Shown in pieces: positions 1 through 8,572 of a stretch of DNA of 42,873 bases. Position numbers and translations under genes: made by a program. The stretch lies in NCBI GenBank assembly GCA_946538445.1, contig CAMNGO010000001.1, positions 1 to 42,873 of the forward strand, read 5' to 3'. The notes beneath the pieces are model-generated. The model ran no database searches. It had not been told where the DNA came from and was given only the letters and a program-made list of their open reading frames with translations. Position 1 is the stretch's first letter. Each line of letters starts with the position of its first letter. This DNA is from an uncultured Lachnospiraceae bacterium (lineage in GTDB: Bacteria > Bacillota > Clostridia > Lachnospirales > Lachnospiraceae).

Positions 1-279
1 GCTCTCCGGCAGAATCTGCCCGAAAGCAACTACCACGATCACATCAGGATCCAGTTCTTTCAGGATAGCCACAAATGATTCCTCTCTTACTTTGACAGGT
101 TGATACACCGGTATGTCATGAGCAAGGGCCGTCTTTTTAACCGGAGATGACTGCATGGCCTTTCCCCGTCCCTTGGGTCTGTCCGGCTGTGTGACAACCG
201 CTACCACATCATGCTCCCTGATCAGGCATTCCAGGGTCGGAACGGAAAACTCCGGTGTTCCCATAAAAACAATTCTCAT
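1..279 (-). CDS. fmt: Methionyl-tRNA formyltransferase, N-terminal part (gene runs off the window)
   Basis: Formylates the amino group of Met-tRNAfMet with 10-formyl-tetrahydrofolate so that translation can initiate. The visible 93 codons start MRIVFMGTPEFS and continue through VVTQPDRPKGRG to VVAFGQILPE, all typical of the Fmt N-terminal formyltransferase (Rossmann-like) domain. The catalytic Asn-His-Asp region and the C-terminal domain lie beyond the left edge. The ATG overlaps the def stop codon as ATGA, so the two are translationally coupled. Fmt adds the formyl group that the neighbouring deformylase removes. Identification is secure from the motif series and from the priA-def-fmt order. 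Confidence 0.95.
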   Translation of the reverse strand, partial: MRIVFMGTPEFSVPTLECLIREHDVVAVVTQPDRPKGRGKAMQSSPVKKTALAHDIPVYQPVKVREESFVAILKELDPDVIVVVAFGQILPES

Positions 280-761
280 TCTTCTTCAATCTCCTCGTCA
301 TCTTCCAGATCACGGTACGGCTCATTGGCACGCTCCCCATACAGGATACCCTCCAGATGGTCCATCTCATGCTGCATGGCTCTGGCCCGAAGTCCTTCCC
401 CTTCAATGATCACTTCATTCATATCCATATCATAACTTTTTACTTTCACATAATCTGCCCTGGTGACAGAAGCCACTTTACCCGGAACGCTGAGGCAGCC
501 TTCATCATCCGTCTGTTCTCCCGACATCTCCAGAATCTCCGGGTTGATCAGTACAAAGGGATCGCCATCCATCACATCAATCACGCAGATGCGGCGCAGT
601 ACGCCGACCTGGGGAGCGGCAAGACCCACTCCTCTGGACTCATACATGGTATCCCACATATCTTCAATCAAAGTTCTCATACGGTCATTCATCTGCTTCA
701 CCGGTTTGCAAACCTTACCGAGACAGTCTTCTCCGATGAAACGTATCTGTCGTATTGCCAT
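276..761 (-). CDS. def: Peptide deformylase
   Basis: Metalloenzyme that removes the N-formyl group from nascent proteins as they leave the ribosome. The 161-residue protein carries all three family motifs in order: GVGLAAPQ (motif 1), EGCLSVPG (motif 2, metal-ligand Cys) and QHEMDHLEG (motif 3, HExxH with two ligand His and the catalytic Glu). The C-terminus is a short acidic tail. The ATG follows an AGGAGG ribosome binding site by five bases. It lies downstream of priA with its own promoter candidate in the gap, and its stop codon overlaps the fmt start, giving a def-fmt unit. Length is usual for the Gram-positive enzyme. Confidence 0.97.
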   Translation of the reverse strand: MAIRQIRFIGEDCLGKVCKPVKQMNDRMRTLIEDMWDTMYESRGVGLAAPQVGVLRRICVIDVMDGDPFVLINPEILEMSGEQTDDEGCLSVPGKVASVTRADYVKVKSYDMDMNEVIIEGEGLRARAMQHEMDHLEGILYGERANEPYRDLEDDEEIEEE

Positions 762-830
762 AAAATCCTCCTGCTATCTATCTCTATTAACTGTTTCTAT
801 TAATTAAATAACACAAAATCACAATATAAT

Positions 831-859
831 ATTATATCATCAGTGCACTAACGCGTAAA
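831..859 (-). promoter_or_regulatory. Candidate sigma-A promoter for def-fmt
   Basis: On the minus strand TTTACG (854-859) and a perfect TATAAT (831-836) are separated by 17 bases. The site lies in the 114-bp priA-def gap, about 70 bp upstream of the def start codon. The -35 matches four of six consensus positions. The surrounding AT-rich DNA contains other TATA-like strings, so the exact start site is uncertain. Confidence 0.55.
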
Positions 860-875
860 GTACTATTGCTCTTTA

Positions 876-3128
876 TCAGTAGCTGTTCATGGGGTCGAAA
901 TCATACTGTACACTCACACCGGCAAACAAAGGATGGGTATCGATCACAGCCTGCAGCCTGTCCTTCAGATCGATCAATCTCTCTGCTTCCACATGTTTCA
1001 GATAGATTACCTGACGGTAAGTATCCTTTAATTTAGCCAGGGAAGCCTGTCCGGGATTGAGTACCGATACCGGGTTTTCAATCCCCTTCTGACTCTGCAC
1101 GATCATCTTCTGGATTCTCTGCACTGCCAGGGCAGACTGACTTTCCTCCCCGCTTTGAACCAATATCACCAGCATATGGGACCAGGGCGGATAACGGAGC
1201 ATCTTGCGGTAAGCAGCTTCTTCCTCATAAAATCTCTTATAATCCTGGTCCGCTGCTGCCTGGATGGCATAATGGTCCGGAGAATATGTCTGTATGACCA
1301 CTTCCCCCTGCTTTCTGCCACGGCCTGCCCTGCCGGCAGCCTGGCACAGCAGCTGAAAGGTTCTCTCCCCACTTCGAAAATCATGACTGTGGAGAGACAG
1401 ATCTGCAGCCAGGATCCCCACCAGAGTCACATTTTCATAGTCGTGCCCTTTGACGATCATCTGCGTGCCCAGCAGGATATCCGCCTGACCTTCCCCAAAT
1501 GCTTCCAGCATCTTCTGATGGGAGTGCTTTCTTCTGGTGGTATCCATATCCATGCGCAGTACTCTCACACCGGGAAACTCTTCCAGCAAAGCTGCTTCCA
1601 CCTTCTCTGTGCCAAGCCCGAAGGCTGCCACGTGAGGACGTCTGCATACCGGACATTCTCTGGAGTAAGGTCTGGAGAAGCCACAATAATGGCACCGTAA
1701 TGTCCCGTCCCGATGATAGGTCAGGGAGATATCGCAATGGGGGCATTTTATCACGGTACCGCACGCCCTGCAGGAGACGAATCCTGCAAAACCGCGGCGA
1801 TTCAAAAACAGCATGATCTGTTCTTTTCTCTCCATCCGCTCCTGGATCTTCTCCCGGAGACTTGCACTGAACATGGACCGGTTCCCCTGATGGAATTCTT
1901 CCTTCAGGTCCACGATGGATACCTTGGGGAGAACTGCATCACCTCCACGTTTATTTAAGGTCCATAGAGTGTACTCCCCCCGCTGTGCCCGGGTGTAAGA
2001 CTCCATGGATGGGGTGGCGGATCCCAGCACCACGCTGGCTTCGTTCATCCCGGCCCGGAATATGGCTGTCTCCCTGGCATGATATTTGGGGGTGCTGTCA
2101 CTTTTATAGGCCCCGTCATGCTCCTCATCAATCACGATGAGGCCAAGATTTCCGGTGGGGGCAAAAAGGGCAGAGCGGGGGCCGATCACAATATTGGCCT
2201 CCCCCTGTTCGATTCTCATATATGAGTCTGACTTTTCTCCCTGGGACATTCTGGAGTGGATCACCGCAATCTGCTCCCCAAAACGTTCATAAAACCGTCT
2301 CACAGTCTGAAATGTCAGGGAAATCTCCGGTATGAGCACGATGGCCTGTTTTCCCATGCCCAGAACCACATCGATCAAAGCCATATAGACTTCTGTCTTC
2401 CCGCTGCCGGTGACCCCGTGAAGCAGATAAGTCTTGTGTTCACCCGCCTCATAGTCCCTGGTGAATTCCTGAAGGATGGCAGACTGGTCCCGGTTGAGGG
2501 GAATCCTCTCCTCTTTCTTCTGTAAAGAAGAGAAGGGATTGCGGTACTGAATCCTGTTCTGTACAGTGATGATCCCCTTTTCCTCCAATTTTGTCAGGTC
2601 TTTCCGGGTAATCGATCCGATTTTCTTTATCTCATCCCCGCCGAGTGTATGGTCGGGATTCTGCAGAAGAGCAGCCAGAAAACGGCTTCTTGCCCGGTAA
2701 TTCTTTTTCTCCCACTGCTTCAGCAGCTCTTCACCCTCGGGGATAGTCAGTCGGAGAGCGACCTCTGTCTTCTTCTTTTTGGTCACAGTCTTCTTTACGG
2801 GCATGACCGTCTTCAGGGCCTGATACATGGAGGACCCATAACGGTCTTTCAGAAAAGCAGCCAGCCGGATCATCTGTGATTCCACGGCCAGGGACCTGGG
2901 GGAGAGGGCCAGGATCTCTTTGATCAGCTCCTCCGGATAATCCGCAGTTTCAGACAGAGAGATCACATATCCTTCTCTCACCTGATTTCCTTTGCCAAAG
3001 GGTATCTGTACCCTGACTCCCGGTTTGATTTCTCCTTGTAATGAAAAAGGCACTCTGTACTGAAATACCTTATCGAGTGCCTCATGAGAAATGTCTATAA
3101 TTACGTCTGCGTATTTTTTCGTCATCAT
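876..3128 (-). CDS. priA: Primosomal protein N', replication-restart helicase PriA
   Basis: A 3'-to-5' DNA helicase that recognises abandoned replication forks and reloads the replisome. The 750-residue protein has an N-terminal DNA-binding region, Walker A GVTGSGKTEVY near residue 240, the DEEH box in VIDEEHDGAYK, and a cysteine-rich zinc-binding insert (CRACG, CPHC, CHYCG, CPVC) inside the helicase core. A helicase motif VI-like segment, QAAGRAGRG, follows. Length is normal for PriA. It begins with two consecutive ATG codons right after GGGAG, so the second Met is equally possible. It starts 8 bp after the murE stop, suggesting co-transcription with murE. Confidence 0.96.
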   Translation of the reverse strand: MMTKKYADVIIDISHEALDKVFQYRVPFSLQGEIKPGVRVQIPFGKGNQVREGYVISLSETADYPEELIKEILALSPRSLAVESQMIRLAAFLKDRYGSSMYQALKTVMPVKKTVTKKKKTEVALRLTIPEGEELLKQWEKKNYRARSRFLAALLQNPDHTLGGDEIKKIGSITRKDLTKLEEKGIITVQNRIQYRNPFSSLQKKEERIPLNRDQSAILQEFTRDYEAGEHKTYLLHGVTGSGKTEVYMALIDVVLGMGKQAIVLIPEISLTFQTVRRFYERFGEQIAVIHSRMSQGEKSDSYMRIEQGEANIVIGPRSALFAPTGNLGLIVIDEEHDGAYKSDSTPKYHARETAIFRAGMNEASVVLGSATPSMESYTRAQRGEYTLWTLNKRGGDAVLPKVSIVDLKEEFHQGNRSMFSASLREKIQERMERKEQIMLFLNRRGFAGFVSCRACGTVIKCPHCDISLTYHRDGTLRCHYCGFSRPYSRECPVCRRPHVAAFGLGTEKVEAALLEEFPGVRVLRMDMDTTRRKHSHQKMLEAFGEGQADILLGTQMIVKGHDYENVTLVGILAADLSLHSHDFRSGERTFQLLCQAAGRAGRGRKQGEVVIQTYSPDHYAIQAAADQDYKRFYEEEAAYRKMLRYPPWSHMLVILVQSGEESQSALAVQRIQKMIVQSQKGIENPVSVLNPGQASLAKLKDTYRQVIYLKHVEAERLIDLKDRLQAVIDTHPLFAGVSVQYDFDPMNSY

Positions 3129-3136
3129 ACTCCCGT

Positions 3137-4597
3137 CTAATACTTTCCGGACAGAACATCCTGAACGATTTCTTCTTCGCTCATGTGATATTTCACGCCT
3201 TTGATCTCCTGGTAAGTTTCATGACCCTTTCCGGCAAGGATAATGATGTCTCCCGGCTTCCCGTGATTCATCACATAGGAGATGGCCTCCCTGCGGTCAA
3301 TGATGGATATATATTTTCCATCGGTCTTCTCCATCCCGCTTATGATATCATCAATGATTGCCTGAGGTTCTTCGTTTCGGGGATTATCCGAGGTGATCAC
3401 AGTGAGATCCGCAAGCTTTCCGGAGACTTCCCCCATCTCATAGCGTCGGGATTTGTCACGGTTACCACCGCATCCAAAGAGACTGATCAGCCGGTCTGGA
3501 TGATACTCCCGCAGCGTGTTCAGTATGCTCTCCAGGGCCATGGCATTGTGGGCGTAATCGATGATCAGTGTGTATTCATAACCGGTGGGAACGATCTGAA
3601 CTCTTCCTTTCACGGTGAAATGTTTCAGTGCCTGATTGATCTGACTTAGGCTGATGCCAAAGGCCAGGGCGACGCTTATGGCTCCCAGTGCATTATGTAC
3701 ATTAAAGACTCCGGGGACACCGCAGCTGATCTCGCCTTCTGCATCTCCGCTGATGCGGAAATCCACACCGAGGAAATCCGTATCCCTGGTCAGGTGGATA
3801 TCCGTTGCCCGCAAGTCCGCCCCTTCCTTTGTGCCAAAGGTCCGAATGGGACAGAGGGCATTCTTTGTGATCTCTTCAAAATGCGGGTCATCCAGATTGG
3901 CAAATCCCTGTCTGGACTGCCGGAAAAGCATGGCTTTACATGCCATGTATTCTTCAAAATTCTCATGTTCGTTCGGCCCGATATGATCCGGAGAGAGATT
4001 GGTGAACAGGCCGTAATCGAATTCGATACCTGCAGTACGATTCAGCTTAAAGCCCTGGGAAGAAGCCTCCATAACAACACATTGGCATCCTGCATCCACC
4101 ATCTGTCTGAAATAGCGGTGAATGTCATAGGATTCCGGAGTGGTATTGTTTACAGAGATATGCTCATCTCCGATGACAACCTCTATGGTCCCGATCACAC
4201 CGGTCTTCAGACCGATGGATTCCAGAAGGTCATGAATCATATAAGTGGTTGTGGTCTTTCCCTTGGTTCCGGTGACAGCTATGGTTTTCAGCTCCCGTGC
4301 AGGATAACCGAACCATGCAGCAGAGATCAGGGCCATAGCCTTTCTGGTGTCTTCCACCTGAATGACCGTCACGCTCTCCGGGGCATCCACCCGGTCCTGG
4401 ACTACCAGAACCGACGCACCGGCATCTGCTGCCTCGGAGGCAAATTTATGACCATCGAAGGAGGCACCCTTGATACAAAGAAAAAGGCAGCCCTTTTCCA
4501 GTTTACGGCTGTCGTTCACAACCGCAGTCACATCCACAGAGAGGTCTCCCTGCAGACAAGTGTATTCCAATTGATTTAATAATGAACTTAAAATCAT
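3137..4597 (-). CDS. murE: UDP-MurNAc-L-Ala-D-Glu:meso-diaminopimelate ligase
   Basis: Cytoplasmic ATP-dependent ligase that adds the third amino acid to the peptidoglycan stem peptide. The ATP-binding loop GTKGKTTTT sits near residues 110-118, followed by the Mur ligase centre (NNTTPES, EASSQGF) and a C-terminal domain with GCGGNRDKSRR and DNPRNEEP. The DNPR motif is characteristic of enzymes that add meso-diaminopimelate rather than lysine. I chose the ATG at 4597 (486 aa) because GGGAG lies five bases upstream; the ATG at 4609 has no ribosome binding site. The gene follows the rpoZ terminator, so it probably has its own promoter, which I could not place with confidence. Confidence 0.95.
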   Translation of the reverse strand: MILSSLLNQLEYTCLQGDLSVDVTAVVNDSRKLEKGCLFLCIKGASFDGHKFASEAADAGASVLVVQDRVDAPESVTVIQVEDTRKAMALISAAWFGYPARELKTIAVTGTKGKTTTTYMIHDLLESIGLKTGVIGTIEVVIGDEHISVNNTTPESYDIHRYFRQMVDAGCQCVVMEASSQGFKLNRTAGIEFDYGLFTNLSPDHIGPNEHENFEEYMACKAMLFRQSRQGFANLDDPHFEEITKNALCPIRTFGTKEGADLRATDIHLTRDTDFLGVDFRISGDAEGEISCGVPGVFNVHNALGAISVALAFGISLSQINQALKHFTVKGRVQIVPTGYEYTLIIDYAHNAMALESILNTLREYHPDRLISLFGCGGNRDKSRRYEMGEVSGKLADLTVITSDNPRNEEPQAIIDDIISGMEKTDGKYISIIDRREAISYVMNHGKPGDIIILAGKGHETYQEIKGVKYHMSEEEIVQDVLSGKY

Positions 4598-4645
4598 AAT
4601 ATCTCCCATCTGAATTAAAGTTATATGCAGTGATATCCTTGTGTA

Positions 4646-4685
4646 TTGAAAAAGAATGCAATCAGTCGGAAAACGGCTGATTGCA
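4646..4685 (-). terminator. Intrinsic terminator after rpoZ
   Basis: On the minus strand TGCAATCAG and CTGATTGCA form a perfect 9-bp stem around an 11-base loop, followed by TTCTTTTTC. It lies just downstream of the rpoZ stop and ends the yicC-remA-gmk-rpoZ transcript before murE. Confidence 0.8.
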
Positions 4686-4698
4686 GTATGATGATCGG

Positions 4699-4977
4699 TT
4701 ATTCTTCTTCAAATTCTTCTGTCTCTCCCTCGAAAACGAGTTCATCATCTTCTTCCTGTTCCGGAAGGATGACAATCTTATTCTCATTTAACTCTTCGAC
4801 AGCAATAGATAATGCCTTATCGTTCTCTTTGGCATCCACCATGGGGGCCTTGCCGGAGATGAGTTCCCTGGCTCTCTTGGATGTGGCAATCACGATGGAA
4901 TACCTGCTGTCCACATTTGGAATATCTTCATTCTCTCTGATTTTCTCTAAAATCTCGGTATAGGATGGATGTAACAT
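4699..4977 (-). CDS. rpoZ: RNA polymerase omega subunit
   Basis: Small subunit that helps assemble and stabilise RNA polymerase around the beta' C-terminus. The 92-residue protein starts MLHPSYTEIL and contains SRYSIVIATSKRARELI, the conserved omega helix, then an acidic, Glu-rich tail. The ATG at 4977 is preceded by AAAGGAGA at good spacing, so it is preferred over the upstream in-frame start at 5001. It sits directly after gmk, the usual gmk-rpoZ pairing, and is the last gene before a strong terminator. Confidence 0.93.
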   Translation of the reverse strand: MLHPSYTEILEKIRENEDIPNVDSRYSIVIATSKRARELISGKAPMVDAKENDKALSIAVEELNENKIVILPEQEEDDELVFEGETEEFEEE

Positions 4978-5021
4978 GGTTTCTCCTTTCAGTACTGACA
5001 ATTCTATAACTAATCTGTGGT

Positions 5022-5648
5022 TTATCTATAATCTGTCAACTCTTCTTTTAATGTGTGGATGAAGTTCTTCTGATTCGAGACAAGCAGATTTCTGCTCTCT
5101 ACGATATGGTGGATCCGGTCCGCACACTCCTCCACTTTTCCATTTTCATTGCAGACAATGTATTCATATTGATCAATATATCCGGACTCTCTCACGGCGG
5201 TCTGCAGTCTTGCGCGGATCACATCCTCCTCTTCCGTCCCCCTGCCTGTCAGGCGGTCCTTCAGCTCCTCTACAGAAGGCGCTGTGATAAAGATGAGAAT
5301 CGCATCCGGATACTGTTTCTTTACTGCTATAGCTCCCTGCACCTCGATCTCAAGAATCACACTGTGATTGAGGGATAGCTTCTCTTCCACATAGGCTCTG
5401 GGAGTTCCATAATAGTTATCTACATAAGTTGCGTATTCAATGAAGCCATCCTTCTCTACGGAAGCCAGAAACTCTTCCTTGTCCAGAAAGAAGTACTCTC
5501 TTCCATGTACCTCTCCTTCTCTGGGGCTTCTGGTGGTGGCAGATACGGAAAGCGCATAGCCGTATTTCTCTACAAGCATTTTTGAAACCTTACCTTTTCC
5601 CACGCCCGAGAAACCGGACAGAACAATAAGATTCCCTTTTTTATCCAT
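5022..5648 (-). CDS. gmk: Guanylate kinase
   Basis: Phosphorylates GMP to GDP with ATP, feeding GTP, dGTP and alarmone pools. The 208-residue protein has an N-terminal P-loop (LSGFSGVGKGK), the GMP-binding segment TTRSPREGEVHGREYFF, and the lid/core region ILEIEVQGAIAVKKQYP. The P-loop reads GKGK where related enzymes usually have GKGT or GKSS, so the hydroxyl residue is missing, although the rest of the active site looks intact. An AGAGGAAG ribosome binding site precedes the ATG. It lies between remA and rpoZ, a standard Firmicutes order. Confidence 0.94.
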   Translation of the reverse strand: MDKKGNLIVLSGFSGVGKGKVSKMLVEKYGYALSVSATTRSPREGEVHGREYFFLDKEEFLASVEKDGFIEYATYVDNYYGTPRAYVEEKLSLNHSVILEIEVQGAIAVKKQYPDAILIFITAPSVEELKDRLTGRGTEEEDVIRARLQTAVRESGYIDQYEYIVCNENGKVEECADRIHHIVESRNLLVSNQKNFIHTLKEELTDYR

Positions 5649-5690
5649 ATTCTTCTTCCTCTTTTCAATCTGTTTTTCAGCCTGGCTCCC

Positions 5691-5951
5691 CTAGATAAGA
5701 GAGGAGTCGGACTCCATCTGATTACATCTGCTTGTGATGGTGTCTGTGGTCAGAGCGGACAATACCACATGACCGCTTTCAAGGATCACTGCGGTCTTGG
5801 TTTTTCGTCCACAGGTTGCGTCCACCGCCCTGCCTTCGTCCCGGGCATTCTGAATCAGCCTCCGGACGGGAGCTGCTTCGGTGCTCACCATAGATACGAT
5901 CTTTTCACTGTTCACCACATTCCCAAAACCAACATTCACAAAGGATGCCAT
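5691..5951 (-). CDS. remA: RemA-family extracellular matrix regulator (DUF370)
   Basis: In Bacillus subtilis RemA is a DNA-binding protein that activates biofilm matrix operons and osmoprotection genes. This 86-residue protein has the family signature throughout: FVNVGFGNVV at the N-terminus, then PVRRLIQNARDEGR and DATCGRKTKTAVI. A GGGAG ribosome binding site precedes the ATG. It lies between yicC and gmk, the conserved position in Firmicutes. Targets in this organism cannot be inferred from the window. Confidence 0.92.
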   Translation of the reverse strand: MASFVNVGFGNVVNSEKIVSMVSTEAAPVRRLIQNARDEGRAVDATCGRKTKTAVILESGHVVLSALTTDTITSRCNQMESDSSLI

Positions 5952-5971
5952 AATAAACTCCCGGTCTGTTT

Positions 5972-6850
5972 TTACTCAATATTCTGAACCTGTTCCCGGA
6001 TCTTCTCAATATCCGTCTTCAGGTCAATCGCCACATTGGATATGGTAATGTCATTACACTTCGACAGGATAGTATTTGCTTCGCGGTTCATCTCCTGGGC
6101 AATGAAATCCAGCTTTCTCCCGATGCCGCCCCCTGAAAGAAGTTCTCCTCTCATGGCGGAAATATGGCTTCTCAGTCGTACCGTCTCCTCATCCACAGCG
6201 ATCTTGTCCGCATAGATCACCACTTCTGTGGCAACTCTGGACTCATCGATATTGGCATCCGTGAGCAGGTCATGTACTTTGGTCTCAAGTTTTTTGCGAT
6301 AGTCACTGACCATCTGAGGATATCTCTGTTCCACGACGGTGATCTTCTCATCCATACCATCCAGCTTGGACAGAATGTCATCAAGAAGGTTCTTCCCCTC
6401 CAGGATCCGACTCTGTGTAAACTGTTCCAGGGCAAGACCGATGGCTTCCATCAGCACAAGGCGAACGTTGTCCTGGTTGATCTCACTTTCCTCCAGAGAC
6501 AGCACTTCCGGGAAACGGGAGATCCGATAGGCAGAGACGTCATTTGGGATATCCAGACTGGCGGACAATCTGTTGATCGCCTCATAATATCCCCGGGCCA
6601 ATTCCTCGTGGAGACATACCTGGCTGCTGCGGTCTGCCAGATCTTCATAGGTTATAAAGATGTCGATCTTTCCCCTCAGAATCTCCTTCTTCAGATAATT
6701 CCTGACCTCTTGTTCCAGAAAACTTAATTTGCGGGGTATCTTCACATTGATGTCGCTGTATCTGTGGTTGACCGCTTTCATCTCCACAACGATCTTCAGA
6801 TCCTGCGCGATATATTCTCCTCGGCCGAAGCCTGTCATACTTTTAATCAT
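5972..6850 (-). CDS. yicC: YicC/YloC-family endoribonuclease
   Basis: Members of this family are endoribonucleases; the E. coli protein is linked to small-RNA turnover. The 292-residue protein begins MIKSMTGFGRGE, the family hallmark, and ends with LDFIAQEMNREANT followed by DIEKIREQVQNIE, the conserved C-terminal domain with its invariant Gln-Glu-x-x-Arg-Glu segment. Length matches the family. It is the first gene of the yicC-remA-gmk-rpoZ unit and has an excellent promoter about 85 bp upstream. An AGGTG ribosome binding site lies seven bases before the ATG. Confidence 0.93.
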   Translation of the reverse strand: MIKSMTGFGRGEYIAQDLKIVVEMKAVNHRYSDINVKIPRKLSFLEQEVRNYLKKEILRGKIDIFITYEDLADRSSQVCLHEELARGYYEAINRLSASLDIPNDVSAYRISRFPEVLSLEESEINQDNVRLVLMEAIGLALEQFTQSRILEGKNLLDDILSKLDGMDEKITVVEQRYPQMVSDYRKKLETKVHDLLTDANIDESRVATEVVIYADKIAVDEETVRLRSHISAMRGELLSGGGIGRKLDFIAQEMNREANTILSKCNDITISNVAIDLKTDIEKIREQVQNIE

Positions 6851-6901
6851 GATTATTCACCTGCATCTGCTCTTCTTCGGCAGACCCTGTTTCACAAATA
6901 G

Positions 6902-6919
6902 GTAACTTTCAATAGTTAC
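6902..6919. promoter_or_regulatory. Inverted repeat in the yicC leader
   Basis: GTAACT and AGTTAC flank six bases (TTCAAT on the plus strand), a perfect 6-6-6 palindrome just downstream of the yicC -10 box. The position would suit an operator or a small RNA hairpin. The same arms recur in the gldA leader. No known regulator is assigned. Confidence 0.4.
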
Positions 6920-6933
6920 AAATTACCGAACTT

Positions 6934-6962
6934 ATTATAAAAGAAAATACTATATTCGTCAA
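6934..6962 (-). promoter_or_regulatory. Near-consensus sigma-A promoter for yicC-remA-gmk-rpoZ
   Basis: TTGACG (6957-6962) and TATAAT (6934-6939) are spaced by exactly 17 bases on the minus strand. The -35 hexamer overlaps the recU stop codon (TGA at 6959-6961). This is one of the two best promoters in the window. Confidence 0.85.
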
Positions 6963-7504
6963 CTCTTGGAAGGCTCCCTGTCCCGGAGATCCCTCTGCAG
7001 GGTCTCCAGATAATGAAGATGAAATACCGTTTTGGAAGGGACAAAATAATCCGGATCTAATTCAGAATACTTAAAATGCTTCAGTCCTCCGTCCTTCATC
7101 CGCTCATAAAAAATCAGAAACTCTTTCAATCTGAGATAATAGCATTTCTGACGGTGTGTAAAATACAGGAGGAAAAAGGCGATACCGCCTTGCTGCTCAT
7201 AATCACTCATAAAGCGGATCTGGTGTTCGTGAAAATTCTGCATGGGAAAAGAATCCACCGCACACTCTTTGGCATCAAAGCATACCGGGATTCCCTGGAC
7301 AACCCCCATATAATCCACGGTAGATCTCTGGTCAAAGTAGGCCAGCGTGATGTGTCTGGAGGCCTTGTCAAACCGTACCGGGGTGATGGGAGTAGGAATC
7401 TTCTGAATCAGGGCCAGTTTCCTCTCTCTGTATTTTTCATTGGTATAATTGATCATTTCCTCGAGGACAGATCCCCGCAATCCTCTGGAATTCCATGTTC
7501 CCAT
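6959..7504 (-). CDS. recU: Holliday junction resolvase RecU
   Basis: Cuts four-way DNA junctions during recombination in Gram-positive bacteria and also modulates RecA. The 181-residue protein starts MGTWNSRGLRGSVLEE, followed by LIQKIPTPITPV, STVDYMGVVQGIPVCFDAKE (carrying the catalytic Asp, Asp and Lys of the restriction-endonuclease-like fold) and HEHQIRFM. These segments follow the RecU order closely. The ATG has an AAGGAAGG ribosome binding site. It is the last gene of a long unit starting at relQ, and its stop codon is embedded in the next promoter. Confidence 0.94.
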   Translation of the reverse strand: MGTWNSRGLRGSVLEEMINYTNEKYRERKLALIQKIPTPITPVRFDKASRHITLAYFDQRSTVDYMGVVQGIPVCFDAKECAVDSFPMQNFHEHQIRFMSDYEQQGGIAFFLLYFTHRQKCYYLRLKEFLIFYERMKDGGLKHFKYSELDPDYFVPSKTVFHLHYLETLQRDLRDREPSKS

Positions 7505-7530
7505 ATATGTATCCTTCCTTTATGTACTCC

Positions 7531-8547
7531 TCAACGGATATCCATGTCATAATAATCAAGCACCCGGCGGAATACATCCGGCATCCGGTCGGTAATCACC
7601 AGACCGTCATAATGCTTGTCAAAGTCAATTTCATAAGCATGAAGCATCTGATAGGAGATATCCAGCTCCTTCTTCATCTTTCGGTTTATTTCTTTGTCCC
7701 CGTATTTGGGATCCCCAAGGATCGGGTATCCTTCCGCTGCAAGATGGGCCCGGATCTGATGACTCTTTCCGGTGATAAGGCGGATCTTTAACAAAGTGAC
7801 ATGATCCCCTGCTTTCAGCACATGGTATTCTGTCTCGATGGGCACGGAGCCCTCCCTGGGCATTTCGGAAAACAAAGCTTTATTCTTCTTTTCGTCTTTG
7901 GTCAGATAGCCTTTGATCAGACAGGACCTGGGGACAGTGCCGGCCACCAGGGCCAGATAATACTTTGACAGGTCGCGTTCCTTTAATATCCTGGAGAGGA
8001 ACTGCAGTCCTTTTGTGGAAATACCGCAAAGGACAATTCCACTGGTGTTGCGATCCAGCCGGTTGGCCACGGAGGGTCGAAAATGTTCCATGGCTTCCTG
8101 GGACAGCCAGCCTTGATCTCTGCACAGATCCAGCAGATAATCATTGAGAGAGTCATCCTCCGGCACAGATTTCTGACTCAGCATCCCTGCCGGTTTATGC
8201 AGTATTACGATATCGTCATCTTTAAAAAGGATCTCAACTTTACTCCGAAGGAAGACCTGTTCCCTCGTCAGTTTCCGTCGGTGTGATTTATCTTTATTCC
8301 TGCCTCCCGGATTGGATGGGGAGGGCCGGAATGAAAACTTCTCGAAAGTTTCGTCGGAAAAGAATATCTGAATACGGTCTCCGGCTTGTATCGTCTCGGA
8401 GCCCACCGCTCTTTTCCCGTTTAATTTAATATTCTTTTTCCGAAGCATCTTGTGCAAAAAGCCGCCGGATGCATTAGGAAGACATTTCCCCAGAAAACGA
8501 TCCAGTCTTTGTCCTTCCTCCACCCTGCTAACAGAAATCTCTTTCAT
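7531..8547 (-). CDS. RluA/RluD-family RNA pseudouridine synthase
   Basis: Isomerises specific uridines in rRNA or tRNA; the target cannot be assigned from sequence. An N-terminal S4 RNA-binding domain (EGQRLDRFLGKCLP, then IKLNGKRA) is followed by the catalytic domain with ILHKPAGMLSQKS and NRLDRNTSGIVL, where the first Asp of RLDRNTSG is the catalytic residue. A later SHQIRAHLAAEGYPI segment is also typical. The start at 8547 (338 aa) is chosen because CGGAGG lies nine bases upstream; the ATG at 8556 directly abuts it. It sits between a short-chain dehydrogenase and recU on the same strand. Confidence 0.9.
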   Translation of the reverse strand: MKEISVSRVEEGQRLDRFLGKCLPNASGGFLHKMLRKKNIKLNGKRAVGSETIQAGDRIQIFFSDETFEKFSFRPSPSNPGGRNKDKSHRRKLTREQVFLRSKVEILFKDDDIVILHKPAGMLSQKSVPEDDSLNDYLLDLCRDQGWLSQEAMEHFRPSVANRLDRNTSGIVLCGISTKGLQFLSRILKERDLSKYYLALVAGTVPRSCLIKGYLTKDEKKNKALFSEMPREGSVPIETEYHVLKAGDHVTLLKIRLITGKSHQIRAHLAAEGYPILGDPKYGDKEINRKMKKELDISYQMLHAYEIDFDKHYDGLVITDRMPDVFRRVLDYYDMDIR

Positions 8548-8572
8548 ACGATACATCCTCCGGTACTAACCT

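Noticed and set aside
3695..4579. A 294-codon plus-strand open frame opposite murE
   Set aside because: It runs antisense to a well-supported essential gene, has no ribosome binding site and no recognisable protein features.
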